In this document: positions 1 to 10,643 of the stretch, piece after piece
How positions within the stretch are numbered: position 1 is the stretch's first letter
Layout: each line of letters begins with the position of its first letter
Source of the DNA: Pseudopyrenochaeta lycopersici
Lineage: Eukaryota > Ascomycota > Dothideomycetes > Pleosporales > Pseudopyrenochaetaceae
Assembly: GCA_003313425.1 (NCBI GenBank)
Contig: NHZP01000015.1
Location: 744,001 to 808,000, forward strand
Direction of reading: 5' to 3'
DNA length: 64,000 bases
Notes under the pieces: model-generated
Told to the model about the DNA's origin: nothing
Database searches by the model: none
What the model saw: the letters and a program-made list of their open reading frames with translations, nothing else
Program-made: the position numbers and the translations under genes

Positions 1-1
1 C

Positions 2-457
2 GACAGCGATTGGAATCCTCAGCAAGACTTGCAAGCTATGGACCGCGCACATCGAATCGGACAAACGCGGAATGTCATAGTATACCGATTCGCTACACGT
101 AATACTGTTGAGCAGAAGCTCCTCGAATCCGCCGAAGCCAAACGCCGTCTAGAAAAACTCGTCATCCGCAAAGGCGGCGTCCGCAACGACCGAGGCAAAG
201 CACGAGGAAACGACAAAGAGCAGGAAGTCGAAGAGCTACAAAGGTTGCTTCGAAGAAGTGATGGTGAGCGCTTCGACATTGAAGGCAACGAAGCTGGCAA
301 ACTACTGGGTGATGTAGAAATGGAAATCCTGTTAGACAGGAGTGACGAAGCGTACGAGCGCGCAGAGAAAGGATTGGATATCGGTGGTGATGGAGCTGTT
401 TTCCAGGCTGTGGGGAAGAGGGAAGAGGGCGCGTTGATGGAGGGGTTGAGGGCATAA
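2..457 (+). CDS. SNF2-family DNA-dependent ATPase, C-terminal end (Irc5/LSH-like), 5' truncated
   Basis: Only the last 151 codons lie in the window. The frame is open from base 2 and stops at 455-457. It begins inside helicase motifs [24 protein letters not shown] is the SNF2 signature with the arginine finger. It continues with [20 protein letters not shown] and a basic [14 protein letters not shown] segment. The NTVE(Q/H) plus KR.LE.(L/M)VI pattern after motif VI resembles Irc5 and LSH/HELLS remodelers more than Swi2, Chd or Ino80, so a chromatin-remodelling or genome-stability ATPase in the nucleus is likely (family knowledge). The remaining tail is charged and probably helical. The ATG at 38 is internal, not a start. 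Family assignment is sure; the Irc5 subfamily is an inference from a short piece. Confidence 0.85.
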   Translation, partial: DSDWNPQQDLQAMDRAHRIGQTRNVIVYRFATRNTVEQKLLESAEAKRRLEKLVIRKGGVRNDRGKARGNDKEQEVEELQRLLRRSDGERFDIEGNEAGKLLGDVEMEILLDRSDEAYERAEKGLDIGGDGAVFQAVGKREEGALMEGLRA

Positions 458-821
458 TTGAGAGCTTAAAGGAACGAGAGTGGAGCAGTTGTATGTATAA
501 TGATCCTAAGAGACCTTGGAAGAATTTATGTATAATCGAATGCGGAACCTAATGTTATTGTTTCTAGTGCTAAGTTGCAGACGCAATAGTATTCCCTGGA
601 AAAACCTCAAATGTGCTACATAAAGCCTATAGCGGTCATTATGTCGCTTCATCCAAGCTCACCTAACAACATGCCCTTTCACGAGGTACTATGAATCGAA
701 CACTGCAACAAGAAAAGTTTCATAACAGAAAATCTATTGTTGGCACCTATTTACACGTCATTCCCACCGCTTCGACAATTTCCCTCGGCCATTCTCGCCA
801 ATCTCATCACGTTTTATGTGC
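458..821. other. Intergenic tail-to-tail spacer
   Basis: This stretch lies between the stop of the helicase and the stop of the chitin-binding gene on the other strand. It should hold both 3' UTRs. It is AT-rich with several possible cleavage signals, but no clear terminator or gene was seen. Confidence 0.6.
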
Positions 822-1826
822 TTATCCGCACGTCCCAAACTGTGGTCGACATCCCCAACTCAACCTACAGTAATCATCTGAGTTCCCGCACCGCCCGTAG
901 TCTGAGCAGCACCTGCCAAACGTTGAGCCTTGACATGTCATGCCGTTACCTTCTGCTCCACACCGTCCGTTTGTGCTGACATTTGTCGGAGCGGGAGGCG
1001 CGGTAGAAGATGGCGTTGGTGTAGGTGTTGGAGTAGGAGTAGGTGTAGGTGTGGGTGTTGGTGTTGGAGTTGGTGTCGGTGTTGTAGACGAAGAAACAGG
1101 TCTTGACGAAGAGCTTGGTACGGGTACCGGCACAGACGAAGACAAAGGAGGTGCTACGCCGTCACAAGATCCGAATCCAGAGCGACACCCAGTACCGCAA
1201 TAGTCAATTGAATTGCCACAGTAGTACCACTCGGAGCAGCATCGGCCAAAGCTTGACCCTCCGCATGTGGTCACGTTTCCGCACTGCCCGTTTGGCGATA
1301 TAATAAGAGTGCCGGAAGGAAGTGGTGGGAGTACGGACGAGCTCGATGGGACGACGGCTGAGCTCGAAGATGGCGAGGGAGTTGGTGTCGGAGTTGGTGT
1401 GGGTGTGGGAGTAGGAGTAGGAGTGGGCGTTGGTGTTGGCGTTGGCGTTGGTTCTGGCACCGCATCCCCACACCGTCCATACTCTGGTTGGCATCCGACG
1501 AGAACGCCACAATGTTCAAAATCGGTTCCGCAGTAGTCAAAGGATGAACAGCACTGATTGTTGGGGCATCTTGAGCCACCGAATCCAGCACCGCAGCGCC
1601 CGACAGTCTGACGGGGAAACAAATGGTTGAGAGACCGGGCAAGCAGATTTGGACTTGTTGCATTGTGATGCTCTAGTGGCTGAGGAGCTGCGTGTCGCCT
1701 GTCCTCTATGGCGTGGAGACTTGCGGAGAAATCGTAGATATATTTAGCCCTCAAAACATCTTCAATAGAAGCTGAAGCTCCTGAGAAGCCGAGAGCACCC
1801 GCTAAGGCGAATGAAATCCACCGCAT
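822..1826 (-). CDS. Secreted chitin-binding protein with three CBM18 (hevein-like) domains
   Basis: Single exon, 334 aa. Residues 1-19 form a signal peptide ([19 protein letters not shown]). A short region ending in a dibasic PRQ site precedes CBM18 domain 1 (about 77-120). A Thr-Pro linker follows (about 127-152), then CBM18 domain 2 (about 179-222), a second Thr-Pro linker (about 248-272) and CBM18 domain 3 (about 284-334, ending GTCG-stop). Each domain shows the hevein pattern of eight cysteines with the core CC S..(D/Y)YCG. No catalytic domain is present, so this is a pure binding protein. By analogy with fungal CBM18 lectins and effectors it may mask cell-wall chitin or tether proteins to it; that role is inference. 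The Thr-Pro linkers are encoded by near-perfect hexanucleotide repeats, so their length may vary between strains. A TATA-like site lies 68 bases upstream. Confidence 0.88.
   Translation of the reverse strand: MRWISFALAGALGFSGASASIEDVLRAKYIYDFSASLHAIEDRRHAAPQPLEHHNATSPNLLARSLNHLFPRQTVGRCGAGFGGSRCPNNQCCSSFDYCGTDFEHCGVLVGCQPEYGRCGDAVPEPTPTPTPTPTPTPTPTPTPTPTPTPSPSSSSAVVPSSSSVLPPLPSGTLIISPNGQCGNVTTCGGSSFGRCCSEWYYCGNSIDYCGTGCRSGFGSCDGVAPPLSSSVPVPVPSSSSRPVSSSTTPTPTPTPTPTPTPTPTPTPTPTPSSTAPPAPTNVSTNGRCGAEGNGMTCQGSTFGRCCSDYGRCGNSDDYCRLSWGCRPQFGTCG
1012..1085 (-). repeat. Low-complexity repeat coding a Thr-Pro linker (second linker)
   Basis: On the plus strand this is a run of GGTGTN/GGAGTN hexamers. 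Read on the minus strand it gives alternating Thr and Pro between CBM18 domains 2 and 3. Confidence 0.85.
1381..1452 (-). repeat. Low-complexity repeat coding a Thr-Pro linker (first linker)
   Basis: A second run of the same degenerate hexamer, read on the minus strand as Thr-Pro repeats between CBM18 domains 1 and 2. It is similar to the copy about 370 bp away, so unequal recombination between the two could delete the middle domain (inference). Confidence 0.85.
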
Positions 1827-1893
1827 CTTGAGTTGCCTAGGTGACTGAAGAAGAGGTGGAGGGAATGTGTGAACCTAGCGGTGGGAATCAGGG

Positions 1894-1900
1894 TATATAT
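1894..1900 (-). promoter_or_regulatory. Possible TATA box for the chitin-binding gene
   Basis: TATATAT lies 68 bases upstream of the ATG of the CBM18 gene, a suitable distance for a fungal TATA element with a short leader. The call rests on position and sequence only. Confidence 0.4.
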
Positions 1901-3674
1901 CAGAGCTTTCCATGACTGTGCGGGAGCCGTGGAAAAGCCATGCTGGCAAGTAGAAGCGGCTTGCGAGTACAATAAAGAAGATAAGAACCTGAACTGCTTG
2001 GCCCAGTCTACAAATGGTAACACGAAGTTCACATGAGCCCAACATGGTCACTCTGGGCCAATAGAGAAGTCTTTCCAAGCCAATTGTGTTAACGGGTGCT
2101 GCAACTGTAATGGTCGTACAAACTACAACGGGAAACCACGTTATTGTTAATCTGGGAGTGACTAGATGAGTACGATTGTGGGGCCTATGGTCGTTTTGAA
2201 CCACGTCAAATTATCAAGGAAATCTGCGACAGAAGAAAAGGAAGGCCTCATATCCGATGTTTCAACTTTCTAGAATTTAATCGCGGCTGAGAGGTCAACT
2301 GCGCGTCATGGTGGCAAACTTTTTGGTCCATCTTGGATCATTACTGTGGTTCGGTGTGGTGGCACACATGAACCGCATAAGGTTGTGGTGAAGCTTCTAT
2401 AGCGAAGACTAGGTGGGGCATCTTTCCTTCTCTTGGCATTGATCAAAAGTGTGTTTGTGTGGATATATATCTCATTTGTTTCTGGATGAAAGGCCTAAAA
2501 GCCTAAATTCAATGCCGCCAGTGCCGACACAATGACTGCCGGGCTCGGTCTGATGACGACGACAGCGGGGCAGTATCGTGGAAACTCCTCGTGGGCAACA
2601 CATGAGATGCAAGGCACCGTCTTAGCTATCGCATTACCGGGTAAGTTGGAGGTTGATCATGTTCCTGGAAAATTGCATGTCGTGATCTTCGCCATGATTC
2701 CCACGAGAACAAAGATTATGAAAGTCGCATCAGTAACGTAAACATTCTTTAAATAAGTATTATATTCTTTCACTGGGCATGTTTGATGTGTGGGAACAAA
2801 TGATCCGGGCGCTCATCTGATTAATGAGGGAGTATCGTAAGCCGTTCACTGTGGGACATATTGATGTGGAAAGCTCCCGAACACGCAATAGCGCAAGAAG
2901 GTGAAATTAACGCGTAAGGGCTGGCGATTGCGCGACATCACGGATGAATATTTGAGAGGCTGGCATGTGCGTTGCGAAAAGTGGCAAGCCAAAACGCGAC
3001 AATAGCCCGCGGTAATCAGCCCTGAACCAAGTCACGTGGTCCGTAGCCTTGAGCTGACCTACAAATTCATTATACCGAAGCCAACTGACTCTCTGCATCA
3101 AAGTCAAGTTTCTCTGACTTGCGTGTCTTAGCACAATGTATCCAGTTAGTGCAGTCATACCCGGGGAGCTCTCGAAGCCTCAGCCTATAGAAAGAAATAT
3201 ACGGAAAACGGGGAAGTCTTTTATGGCAAAGATTTGAAATCGGCTTGGCCAGGTACGTATGAAGCCATGTTAGAGGCTGTCTGAATCTGTGTTCAGGTGA
3301 TCACTATCGCATGGGACCGAAAGCGCAGTTAGGAACGGTTAAGAATAGTAAGGAGTGACTGTGCAGATCACTTTTCCGTCATTATAAAATGACGTTGTGG
3401 TTCTGGACATGTCGCTGTACAGTGGGCAATGTTCGCCGCTTGTCGATTCAGGTGTATGGCGGAATGAATAATGGTCGATCGAGATTGGTTGCAACCCCTG
3501 TCCTCGTATTAGCTCGGGATCCCCCAGTTCCGGCAGTACCCCAGATATTTGTAGGCGCTAGCCACTCTACCACCACAACTTCCACAATTTTGGGGTACTA
3601 TTTTCTAGTTTGACACCAGCTATATCCGGCACTACCTTAAAAGGACTGCATCGCCGTTAGTAAAGTGATCGACA

Positions 3675-3880
3675 GCGGGGAGCATATCCAAGATAGTGGT
3701 TGACCGCGGTTCTTTTTGGCATTGAGATTGTATGGTCTTACCGGTTTGGGTGGAAGAGCAACACATTGACTGGAATAGGGCTGTTAGAAACCTCCAAGAA
3801 AAGGCCGGTTCGTAAGTGGCGTAGGATTGGTTTGCGGGGAGCACACTTGCTATAACTTTTGACCACGGTTCTTTTGGCAT
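3675..3880. repeat. Diverged direct repeat, two ~48-bp copies
   Basis: Copy 1 (3675-3722) and copy 2 (3834-3880) share the block GCGGGGAGCA at their start and the block TGACC(G/A)CGGTTCTTTT(T)GGCAT at their end, 159 bp apart. The middle is diverged. One difference in the conserved block is CpG versus CpA, as repeat-induced point mutation would leave, but a single site proves little. Confidence 0.55.
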
Positions 3881-4022
3881 GGCCAGATAGGTGGTAGGCA
3901 ATGACCATATGCCGCAATGTAACATACTTGTCTATGGTCAAGATGAATAGTATAAGGTATGGCGGTCCCTCAATGGAGGTTCCATCATTTCTAACGTATA
4001 ATTTTCACATACCACCGCCAGT

Positions 4023-5451
4023 ATGATGTTCTCTTCTTTCTATCCACTTCTCGCCACTCTCTTGTTGCCGCTTGCCAATGCCTTCCCAGCAGCGATGCTG
4101 GAAGCTGCCGCCAGCGACCCCGAGATTCTGAAACGTGCTGAGAACCTTCTATCTTCGCGGCAAGCTGGTGCAGACGCAGCGACAGCCGTCTTTGAGCCCA
4201 TTCCAATCTTCAACGCTCAAAGGCAGTATGTCAATGTTAGTAGAGGCAGTGGCCATGAATATGTGGCTCCTGGACGCGGTGACCTAAGGGGACCCTGCCC
4301 TGGTCTCAACGCATTTGCTAATCACAGTAAGTGTAATAGAACGATCTTTCTATGGGTTACGTTCTGACAACTCGAAAGACTTCCTGCCGCACAATGGATA
4401 TGCCACTGTAACACAGTACATCGAAGCAACAACAAAAGTTGTTGGCATGGGTCCTAATCTAGCACTCTTCCTCTCTGCCCTCGGTGGAGCATTGGATGGA
4501 GATATTTTAAATTGGTCAATGGGCGGTAAGCCATCCCTCGCACAGGGCGGCGTGACCGGTGTTCTTGGAAACGGCCTCATCGGATCGCACAACAAGTACG
4601 AAGGTGATGCGTCTCCTACTCGACCGGATCTCTACGAGTCTGGTAACAACTGGATGACTGTCACTCAGCAGTTCCAAGAATTGATCGATTACTCGCCTGG
4701 TGGTCAAGTGACGCTAGAATCACTCACTAGCTTCCGCTCGCATCGATTCGATACGCAAGTTGCCAACAACCCATACTTCTTCAATGGACCATTCTCAGGT
4801 GTTCTTGTTCAGCCAGCCGCTTATACGTTCATCTACCGCTTCATGGCCAATCACAGTGAAGCAAACCCAGCCGGATTGTTGACCTACGATGTTGTCCAAT
4901 CTTGGTTCGGCGTTCAGGGTACAAATGGCAACTACAATGCCGTACAAGGAACGGAGCGCATTCCTGATAACTGGGTACGGCTTTTGCATAATTCTCTGTG
5001 CGGCCTTACTGACAAGCCAATAGTACAAGCGTGCTGTCGAGTACCCATACGACACACCCTACTTCCTAGCTGACGCTGTTAATGCTGCTGTCTTGCATCC
5101 CAAGTTCCTTAGCATTGGCGGGTAAGCTTATCGTCATATTTGACTTATACTACACTACTAACAGTCCTTAGCAATACTGGCACAACCAACTCTTTTGCCG
5201 GCGTCGACGTTGCGGACCTCACAGGCGGCATTTTCAAATCACAGTCTCTTCTTCAAGGCAACAACCTCGCCTGCTTCCTGTACCAACTCTCTGCCCAAGC
5301 TAAACCAGATATTCTTCTTGGTGCGCTAACTACGCTCACTGGTGCTATTGGCAGCATCATTGGGGGTCTGAGCTGCCCACAGCTGCAGGCTATCGACCAG
5401 AGACAGCTTCAAAGGTTCCCAGGGTATACTCGGCAGGCCGTGTACGGATGA
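4023..5451 (+). CDS. Secreted heme-thiolate peroxidase (chloroperoxidase / unspecific peroxygenase family)
   Basis: Four exons: 4023-4326, 4379-4974, 5024-5121 and 5172-5451 (introns of 52, 49 and 50 bp), giving 425 aa. The N-terminus MMFSSFYPLLATLLLPLANA is a signal peptide. The family signature RGPCPGLNAFANH follows, with Cys92 as the expected axial heme thiolate; the His of the motif sits at the first splice site and the chain continues NFLPHNGYAT. The second signature YEGDAS (Glu176-Gly-Asp-Ala-Ser180) matches the EGD-S motif that holds the acid-base Glu and the metal site in peroxygenases. The enzyme should use H2O2 to oxygenate or halogenate organic substrates outside the cell; the substrate cannot be read from sequence. 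It lies convergent with a carboxylesterase 219 bp downstream. The start could be either of two adjacent ATGs. Confidence 0.9.
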
Positions 5452-5670
5452 GGATATGGGAAGTGAGGCAAGGGAGAGCTTTAATGACTGTTCATGAATC
5501 AAGAGGGGATATATGCACTATTAAGGGTGCATAAACGCCGTCAAGCACATAATAGAATTAGCATACGAAGAACTGTATTTATGCCAGATTCTAAGTGCTA
5601 TATTCATGTATCTTTGGATTCGTAAACGCTTGTGGTCGCATGAGCCATTTCATTCCGCAATCTATGAAAC

Positions 5671-7320
5671 TCACGGAGGTACAGGGAGTCCATTTGGCGT
5701 CGTTCCGTTGCAGGGTGCCTCCAATGCACTCTCCTTGATAGGTTGCACTACCTGATCTTCATACCCAATTAATACTGCCTCACCAGTCGGTTCATACTGA
5801 TTCCAGCCAAGTTCTGGCAATCCATTCACTGGATCCGTCGCAAATGCCAGCCAGTAGTCCTGCAACTTTTCACTCACCTCTCTTTGGAATTCAGTCCCTT
5901 CGCCCCGCGCAATTCCATACGTTCCAAATATTAATGGTAGATCAGAAGAGTGATATGCGGCCTCCCACCACTGCGGCGCAATGTTGCTGAAGTTGCCGCC
6001 GTACAGGTAACGGAATGTCGATGTGTTGCTGTTATACCGGTCCTGCGTCGTCTGAACTACAGGGCATAGGAAGAGTTGTGCAGTAACAACATCAGCGTCT
6101 GATTGAGACGGGCCGTATGTACGATTATATGGAAGGAAAGCGATGCCCTCATTGGTTGTGGTGCCGATGATAGCGGGTTTGCGCGTGTAGTTGCCGGCTA
6201 AGGCTTGCGCTGTGAAATTGGCGAACTTGGTGCGGTTATCGACAATAGGGTTAAAGGCGAGAGATGGCGTTGTACCGTTATCCGCTCGGGCTTTTAAATA
6301 GCTGACAATAGCGGAAGTGTTTACATTTCGCAAGCAGTCTAGTTCCGCCTCGGCGTTACTATTGCCGCAGCCAAAGTGCGTCGCGACAAAGGTGAAATTT
6401 GTTTGCTCAAGGTCGGTGTTCACCAGAGGTAAAAAAGATGAGCCAGAGTTCATAATTAGTCCAGAAACAATAGGATCTTCTGGATATGCGAAGTTATAGT
6501 TATCAACTGATATCGCGCCTGCAGATTGACCCCATAGCGTAATGCGATTTGGGTCACCGCCAAATTTGGCGATATTGTCGCGGATCCATTCAACACCTAA
6601 TCGTTGGTCAAGCAGACCTAAATTTTGCTCAGCGGTTGGGAGGCCTGCCGAATTTGGGAAGCCGAAAATATTGATCCGGTAACTGCAGAATCTTGTGAGC
6701 ATGATGTACACGAGACAATCTGTAAACTAGTCATACTTGATTCCTACGACAATGTGCCTTCCACTCCTCTCGATCCATGGACTAGGATTTTGATATGGCA
6801 CTGTTCCACCACCCGTCTGGAAGCCTCCGCCATAGATCCAGGCAATAACAGGCAATAGCTCGTTAGTGTCTCCTGGACACTTGGTCTCATTCCAGGGGGT
6901 CCAAATGTTGACCGACAGGCAATCCTCTCCCTGGTAATTCTGAGGATATACAATAAATTCAGGAGCGTCGGTCAACCAGACGTTTGGCGCGACGTTGGCA
7001 TCTCCCTCGAACTGGGGACATGCATGGCCAAGCTTTGTTGCATCAATCGTCCCATTTTCTTTCGACTTTGGAGCCGGTGGCAGCCAACGACGAGCTCCAA
7101 CTGGTTGCTCCGCGAACGGGATGCCGAGGAATTGCGCGACGTTCGGTGTTGTATCATTTACGAAGCCCTGGACTGCACCAGAGGTTGTGTCAATATTCAG
7201 AGATTTTATGGCGTGTACAGTCTGGAATTGAAAGCTGCCCAGGAGGGCTGCGAGAGCGAGAGCCATGATACCCAGCCACGCAAAGAAGGGGTTATTGAAA
7301 ACTCCATTGCGGAGAAGCAT
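5671..7320 (-). CDS. Type-B carboxylesterase/lipase, signal-anchored or secreted
   Basis: Two exons, 7320-6737 and 6682-5671, with a 54-bp intron (GTATGA...CTGCAG), give 531 aa. The join restores VVGINYRINIFGFP, the strand before the oxyanion region in this family; unspliced reading hits TAG at once. An N-terminal hydrophobic stretch (about 15-36) acts as signal peptide or anchor. The oxyanion motif YGGGFQTGGG, the nucleophile elbow GQSAG (Ser248), the acidic GTTTNEG region and the histidine loop YHSSDLPLIFGT make up the catalytic set. The elbow has Gln where most type-B enzymes have Glu (GESAG), which some fungal members share. Many Asn-X-Ser/Thr sites fit secretion. It is divergent from the epimerase gene (430-bp shared promoter region). 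The substrate is unknown. Confidence 0.9.
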
Positions 7321-7750
7321 TGCCTTTTCAATCTACCTCGGCGGAGGATCGTCACTCGTCATAGCCATTCTACTTGCATGGGTTTCTCATCTAAGTGCCG
7401 GAGCACAACCCGCTTTGGCCGATCATACCGGGTCACGCTCTGCACATCACAACAGAATTCTACTTCTATGTAGAGCTCAACTAAGAGTATATATACCGCG
7501 AAGTTCAGATGCATGATCATGCGAATGTTACTAGAGTAACACATGGTGTTGAAAGTTGCAACCCCGTCTCGAGGATGTGGCGTCAGACTCGGCCCGTGCG
7601 CCGTTCCCACACTTTCACCCCACCTTCCGTCGGTGTACTCGCCGATTCTGCAAGTCATCATAAGTGCGGCTCTTGCAACGGTAATGCGTCAGCATTGTTC
7701 CCCTTAATAACATCGAGTTTTTGCAATCTAGAATACTACAAGAGATCAAA
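7321..7750. promoter_or_regulatory. Divergent promoter region (esterase / SDR epimerase)
   Basis: 430 bp between two divergent start codons, so both promoters must lie here. No distinct TATA element or known operator stood out. An upstream in-frame extension of the plus-strand gene begins with TTG at 7721 and is probably untranslated. Confidence 0.55.
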
Positions 7751-8707
7751 ATGAAAGTCCTCATCACCGGCGCGGGTGGCTTCGTTGGCCAAATCCTTGC
7801 GAAGAAGCTCATCGAGACTGACTCGTCCACATCTCTGATTCTCGCCGATGTAAAAGAGCCATCAAACCCAACAACCTCAAAGAATGTCCAAACCATTGCT
7901 GCAGATCTTACGGATATATCAGCCTCTGAGGCCTTGATCGCCCAATCGCCAGATGCGGTGTACATCCTCCACGGTATCATGTCGAGTGGGTCAGAAGCGA
8001 ACCTCGAGTTAGGTTTGAAGGTCAACTTCGAATCTGTACGCCAGCTACTCGATGTCATTAGAGTGAAACGTCCAGGTATTAAAGTAGTTTTTACATCATC
8101 CTGCGCAGTTTTCGGACGCAAAGCAGTCGAGAATGTCGCAACAGAGACCGACATCGTGCCCATGCCGGAATCCAGTTATGGCACCCAAAAACTCATGATT
8201 GAGTTCCTGCTAAATGATTATTCACGCCGGGGTCTTATTGACGGAAGAGCCGTACGCTTGCCAACGGTTTTCGTACGAGCCGGCGCTCCAACGGCAGCAG
8301 CATCGTCTTTTGTCTCAGGCATTGTTCGGGAGCCTATCCACGGACAGGAGTCCGAGCTACCATGCGACCCAAGTATTGGCATCTGGCTGACATCTCCACG
8401 TGCACTGGCAACAAATCTTGTGCATGCAATCAAAGTGCCCGCAGAGAAGTTTGGTCATTTTAGACAAGTTCTGCTACCGGGTTATACGGCTACTAGTGGA
8501 GAGATCTTAGATGCTCTGGAAAAGGTCGCTGGGAAGGAAACACGAGCACTTGTTAAGGAGAAGAGAGATGAGACGATTCAGAGGATTGTGCTAAGTTGGC
8601 CCGCTGGTTATGACACTTCGAGGGCGAAGGAGCTGGGTTTCAGCGAGGACGTGGGGTTGGAGCAGACTATTCGAGACTTCATCGATGGGGAGAAGCAGAG
8701 ATCGTAG
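7751..8707 (+). CDS. NAD(P)-dependent extended SDR (D-erythronate dehydrogenase-like epimerase family)
   Basis: Single exon, 318 aa, starting at ATG 7751 (MKVLITGAGGFVGQ). It has the Rossmann motif GAGGFVG (Gly7, Gly10, Gly13), Asp33 after strand 2 for the ribose of NAD, catalytic Ser in TSS (116-117) and the Tyr143-X3-Lys147 pair in SSYGTQK. The motif RLPTVFVRAGAP and the long C-terminal substrate domain fit the DenD-like group of nucleoside-sugar epimerases, which oxidise D-erythronate in bacteria. That subfamily name is recalled from similarity and its fungal role is unproven. No signal peptide is seen, so it is probably cytosolic. It shares a divergent promoter with the carboxylesterase. 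Confidence 0.87.
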   Translation: MKVLITGAGGFVGQILAKKLIETDSSTSLILADVKEPSNPTTSKNVQTIAADLTDISASEALIAQSPDAVYILHGIMSSGSEANLELGLKVNFESVRQLLDVIRVKRPGIKVVFTSSCAVFGRKAVENVATETDIVPMPESSYGTQKLMIEFLLNDYSRRGLIDGRAVRLPTVFVRAGAPTAAASSFVSGIVREPIHGQESELPCDPSIGIWLTSPRALATNLVHAIKVPAEKFGHFRQVLLPGYTATSGEILDALEKVAGKETRALVKEKRDETIQRIVLSWPAGYDTSRAKELGFSEDVGLEQTIRDFIDGEKQRS

Positions 8708-9539
8708 TATTAGGCAGTGAAACACGCTATTGGATGACTTTCACTGAGGGGAGCTTCAAGGTATCTCCTGGACCTTGACGTTGAATCGCTCAACTGTGAT
8801 TCTGTTGTGAAAGGAGTCGCGGGAACAGGCAGTTTATGCAATAAAGTATATGCCTTATTGATCATGTTTGAGCAAACTGCCGTGATGCATTGGCCAGCTA
8901 TGTCAAATAAAGACCTTAGCTGTCATAACAACGGATTGACTAAACGCTTCTAGAGTGTTCCCTTTTCACGGGACATCATATCCAAATCTTCGCCAACAAC
9001 CACTTTTGACCTGAAAAACTAATCTTTAAATTTCCTGTGACTTTCTGTACTGGCATTTCAGCTTTCACAGCCCGTTGATATTGAAAGGCACGCAGGAGAA
9101 TATTAAGTTCTCACTCCCCCACTGTAGCATTATTCCTTGATAGCACACTTAACTTTATCTCCAACTTTCTATTCTACACTAAAGATACCTCAATTAAAAG
9201 AAACTGTTTAATTGGCCTTATATCGAAGTCTCCTCTGGGCCTAAGATACAACGACAGCGATATTTGATTGGACTCGGTGTGTCTAACTTACAAGCGAACC
9301 CCTGATTGACTCAGTTTGGCAAGTGTCAAGTTAAACATGGTAATCCGAACCACCTTAGAGATTGTTTATGCCTGACCACTGATTTGCAATAGGGTTGTGG
9401 ATTTGAACACTGGACACGTGAGAATCCTGGTGTGCCACTTCTTCGACTACAGCACAGTTTGCAATTGATCAGTGCACAATGGCCAGCGCGATTGAAGTGG
9501 GCAAGAGCCCAAATTCGGCATAAAAGGATTCGAGAGCGA
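8708..9539. other. Intergenic, upstream of a lysine/arginine-rich hypothetical gene
   Basis: No gene seen. The frame of the downstream gene stays open from 9393 to its first ATG at 9540, preceded by CAATAG at 9387-9392, which could be a 3' splice site. An upstream exon is therefore possible, but its donor could not be placed. Confidence 0.45.
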
Positions 9540-10160
9540 ATGCGCATGCGCCACAAGCATAAAATAAGATTCACTAAATTGATAATCAAGACAAGGGAGA
9601 AAATACAAGCATGGAGGAAACAGAAAGCCAAAGTCAAGAAACAACTGATTGTGCTCAGGCACCAGCATAAGGCTGACTCCTCGTCCGTGTCACCAGAGGA
9701 TTGGGATCGAGCTACAAAGGGAAACTCCGGTAAAGTGCGTGACCTGTTGGGGAGGAAATTTCCACGCGACATGTGGCCATCCAATGTCCCGTACTTGAAC
9801 ATGATCGCATTAGCGAACTTCCGACAGGAAGAGCAAGAAAAGAAAGAAAGGGTAACCCTGACGCCCACCCAGGAGGCCCTTGCACAAGAAGAAACCCAAC
9901 GACAAGCGGAGCTAGCAGAATACTTAGCAACTATAGATGCGAAGATCAAGCAGATCCAGCACGAGGCCGCGCAGCACAGGAAACAGCAAGATCTCCTAGC
10001 ACGATGTTTGATTGACGAGCTAAGTGTTACGCTAAAGGAATGGGAGGACGCAACGGAAGGATGCCCTGTCGAGACAATCGAGCCTTGGATAGCACGGCGT
10101 ATTAGGTTCGCGCGAAGACGAGAGGCTGGAGAGGATGTCCCGCACTATTGGATGTGTTAA
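9540..10160 (+). CDS. Hypothetical basic coiled-coil protein
   Basis: The frame is open from 9393, but the first ATG is at 9540, giving 206 aa; an upstream exon is possible. The N-terminal 45 residues are rich in Arg and Lys (MRMRHKHKIRF...), as in nucleic-acid-binding or nucleolar tails. A central segment has the small motif KFPRDMWPSNVPYLN. A helical Glu/Gln/Ala-rich stretch (about residues 92-150, QEEQEKKE ... RQAELAEYLATIDAKIKQI) is likely coiled coil. The C-terminus is RRREAGEDVPHYWMC. I do not recognise the family. Composition is protein-like and the reverse frames are poorer, which supports a real gene, perhaps lineage-specific. Confidence 0.5.
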   Translation: MRMRHKHKIRFTKLIIKTREKIQAWRKQKAKVKKQLIVLRHQHKADSSSVSPEDWDRATKGNSGKVRDLLGRKFPRDMWPSNVPYLNMIALANFRQEEQEKKERVTLTPTQEALAQEETQRQAELAEYLATIDAKIKQIQHEAAQHRKQQDLLARCLIDELSVTLKEWEDATEGCPVETIEPWIARRIRFARRREAGEDVPHYWMC

Positions 10161-10643
10161 AGAGCAACAATTAAAGGAGCTGAGTGATTCGAATCGGACA
10201 GCGAGAGAGAAGATGTGCCTTCAAAGACTCCGTGTATCGGGCCAGACAATGGCGTTTGGCTCAGTCCTAGTTTGGTAACGCCTTTACCGCGAGTTTTGCT
10301 TGCTTCTCTTGGTAATCTTACCAAACTTCACTATCGGAACAATGAGAGTTAGATTCGTCATACGAATATGAACGTCACGAAGATAGCGGAAGCCAATGGG
10401 CGACGAATTCCATGGATAGATAGCAGTAAGAAGCGGGGCCGACTTGCAGTTAGAGAATATTTGAGGTAGTCAGGAATTATTTTGATTCTGATCAGTCCAA
10501 TGAATGCTCCTTTTGTATGCTAGGCGTGATAGATAATCGTCTCTATCTGAACTCATTAAGCGTATACATGTCAAGCACCGCAGAGAAGGTGCCATGCTAG
10601 CGGCCAGCTATTTACGAGTTGTACTTATACATTATCCAACATC
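10161..10643. other. Intergenic tail-to-tail spacer
   Basis: The 3' flanks of the hypothetical coiled-coil gene and of mtc6 meet here. No gene or repeat was seen. Confidence 0.5.

Larger units (their letters stand above)
1827..4022. other. 2.2-kb intergenic region, head-to-head promoters
   Basis: This separates the divergently read chitin-binding and peroxygenase genes and should hold both promoters. Short open frames at 1875-2204 (minus), 2532-2741 (plus) and 3389-3613 (plus) have no recognisable domain and unconvincing composition. A diverged direct repeat sits at 3675-3880. Confidence 0.55.

Noticed and set aside
9393..9420. Possible tRNA B-box-like sequence on the minus strand (GTTCAAATCC)
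   Set aside because: The flanking bases do not form a T-stem and no A-box or acceptor stem fits.
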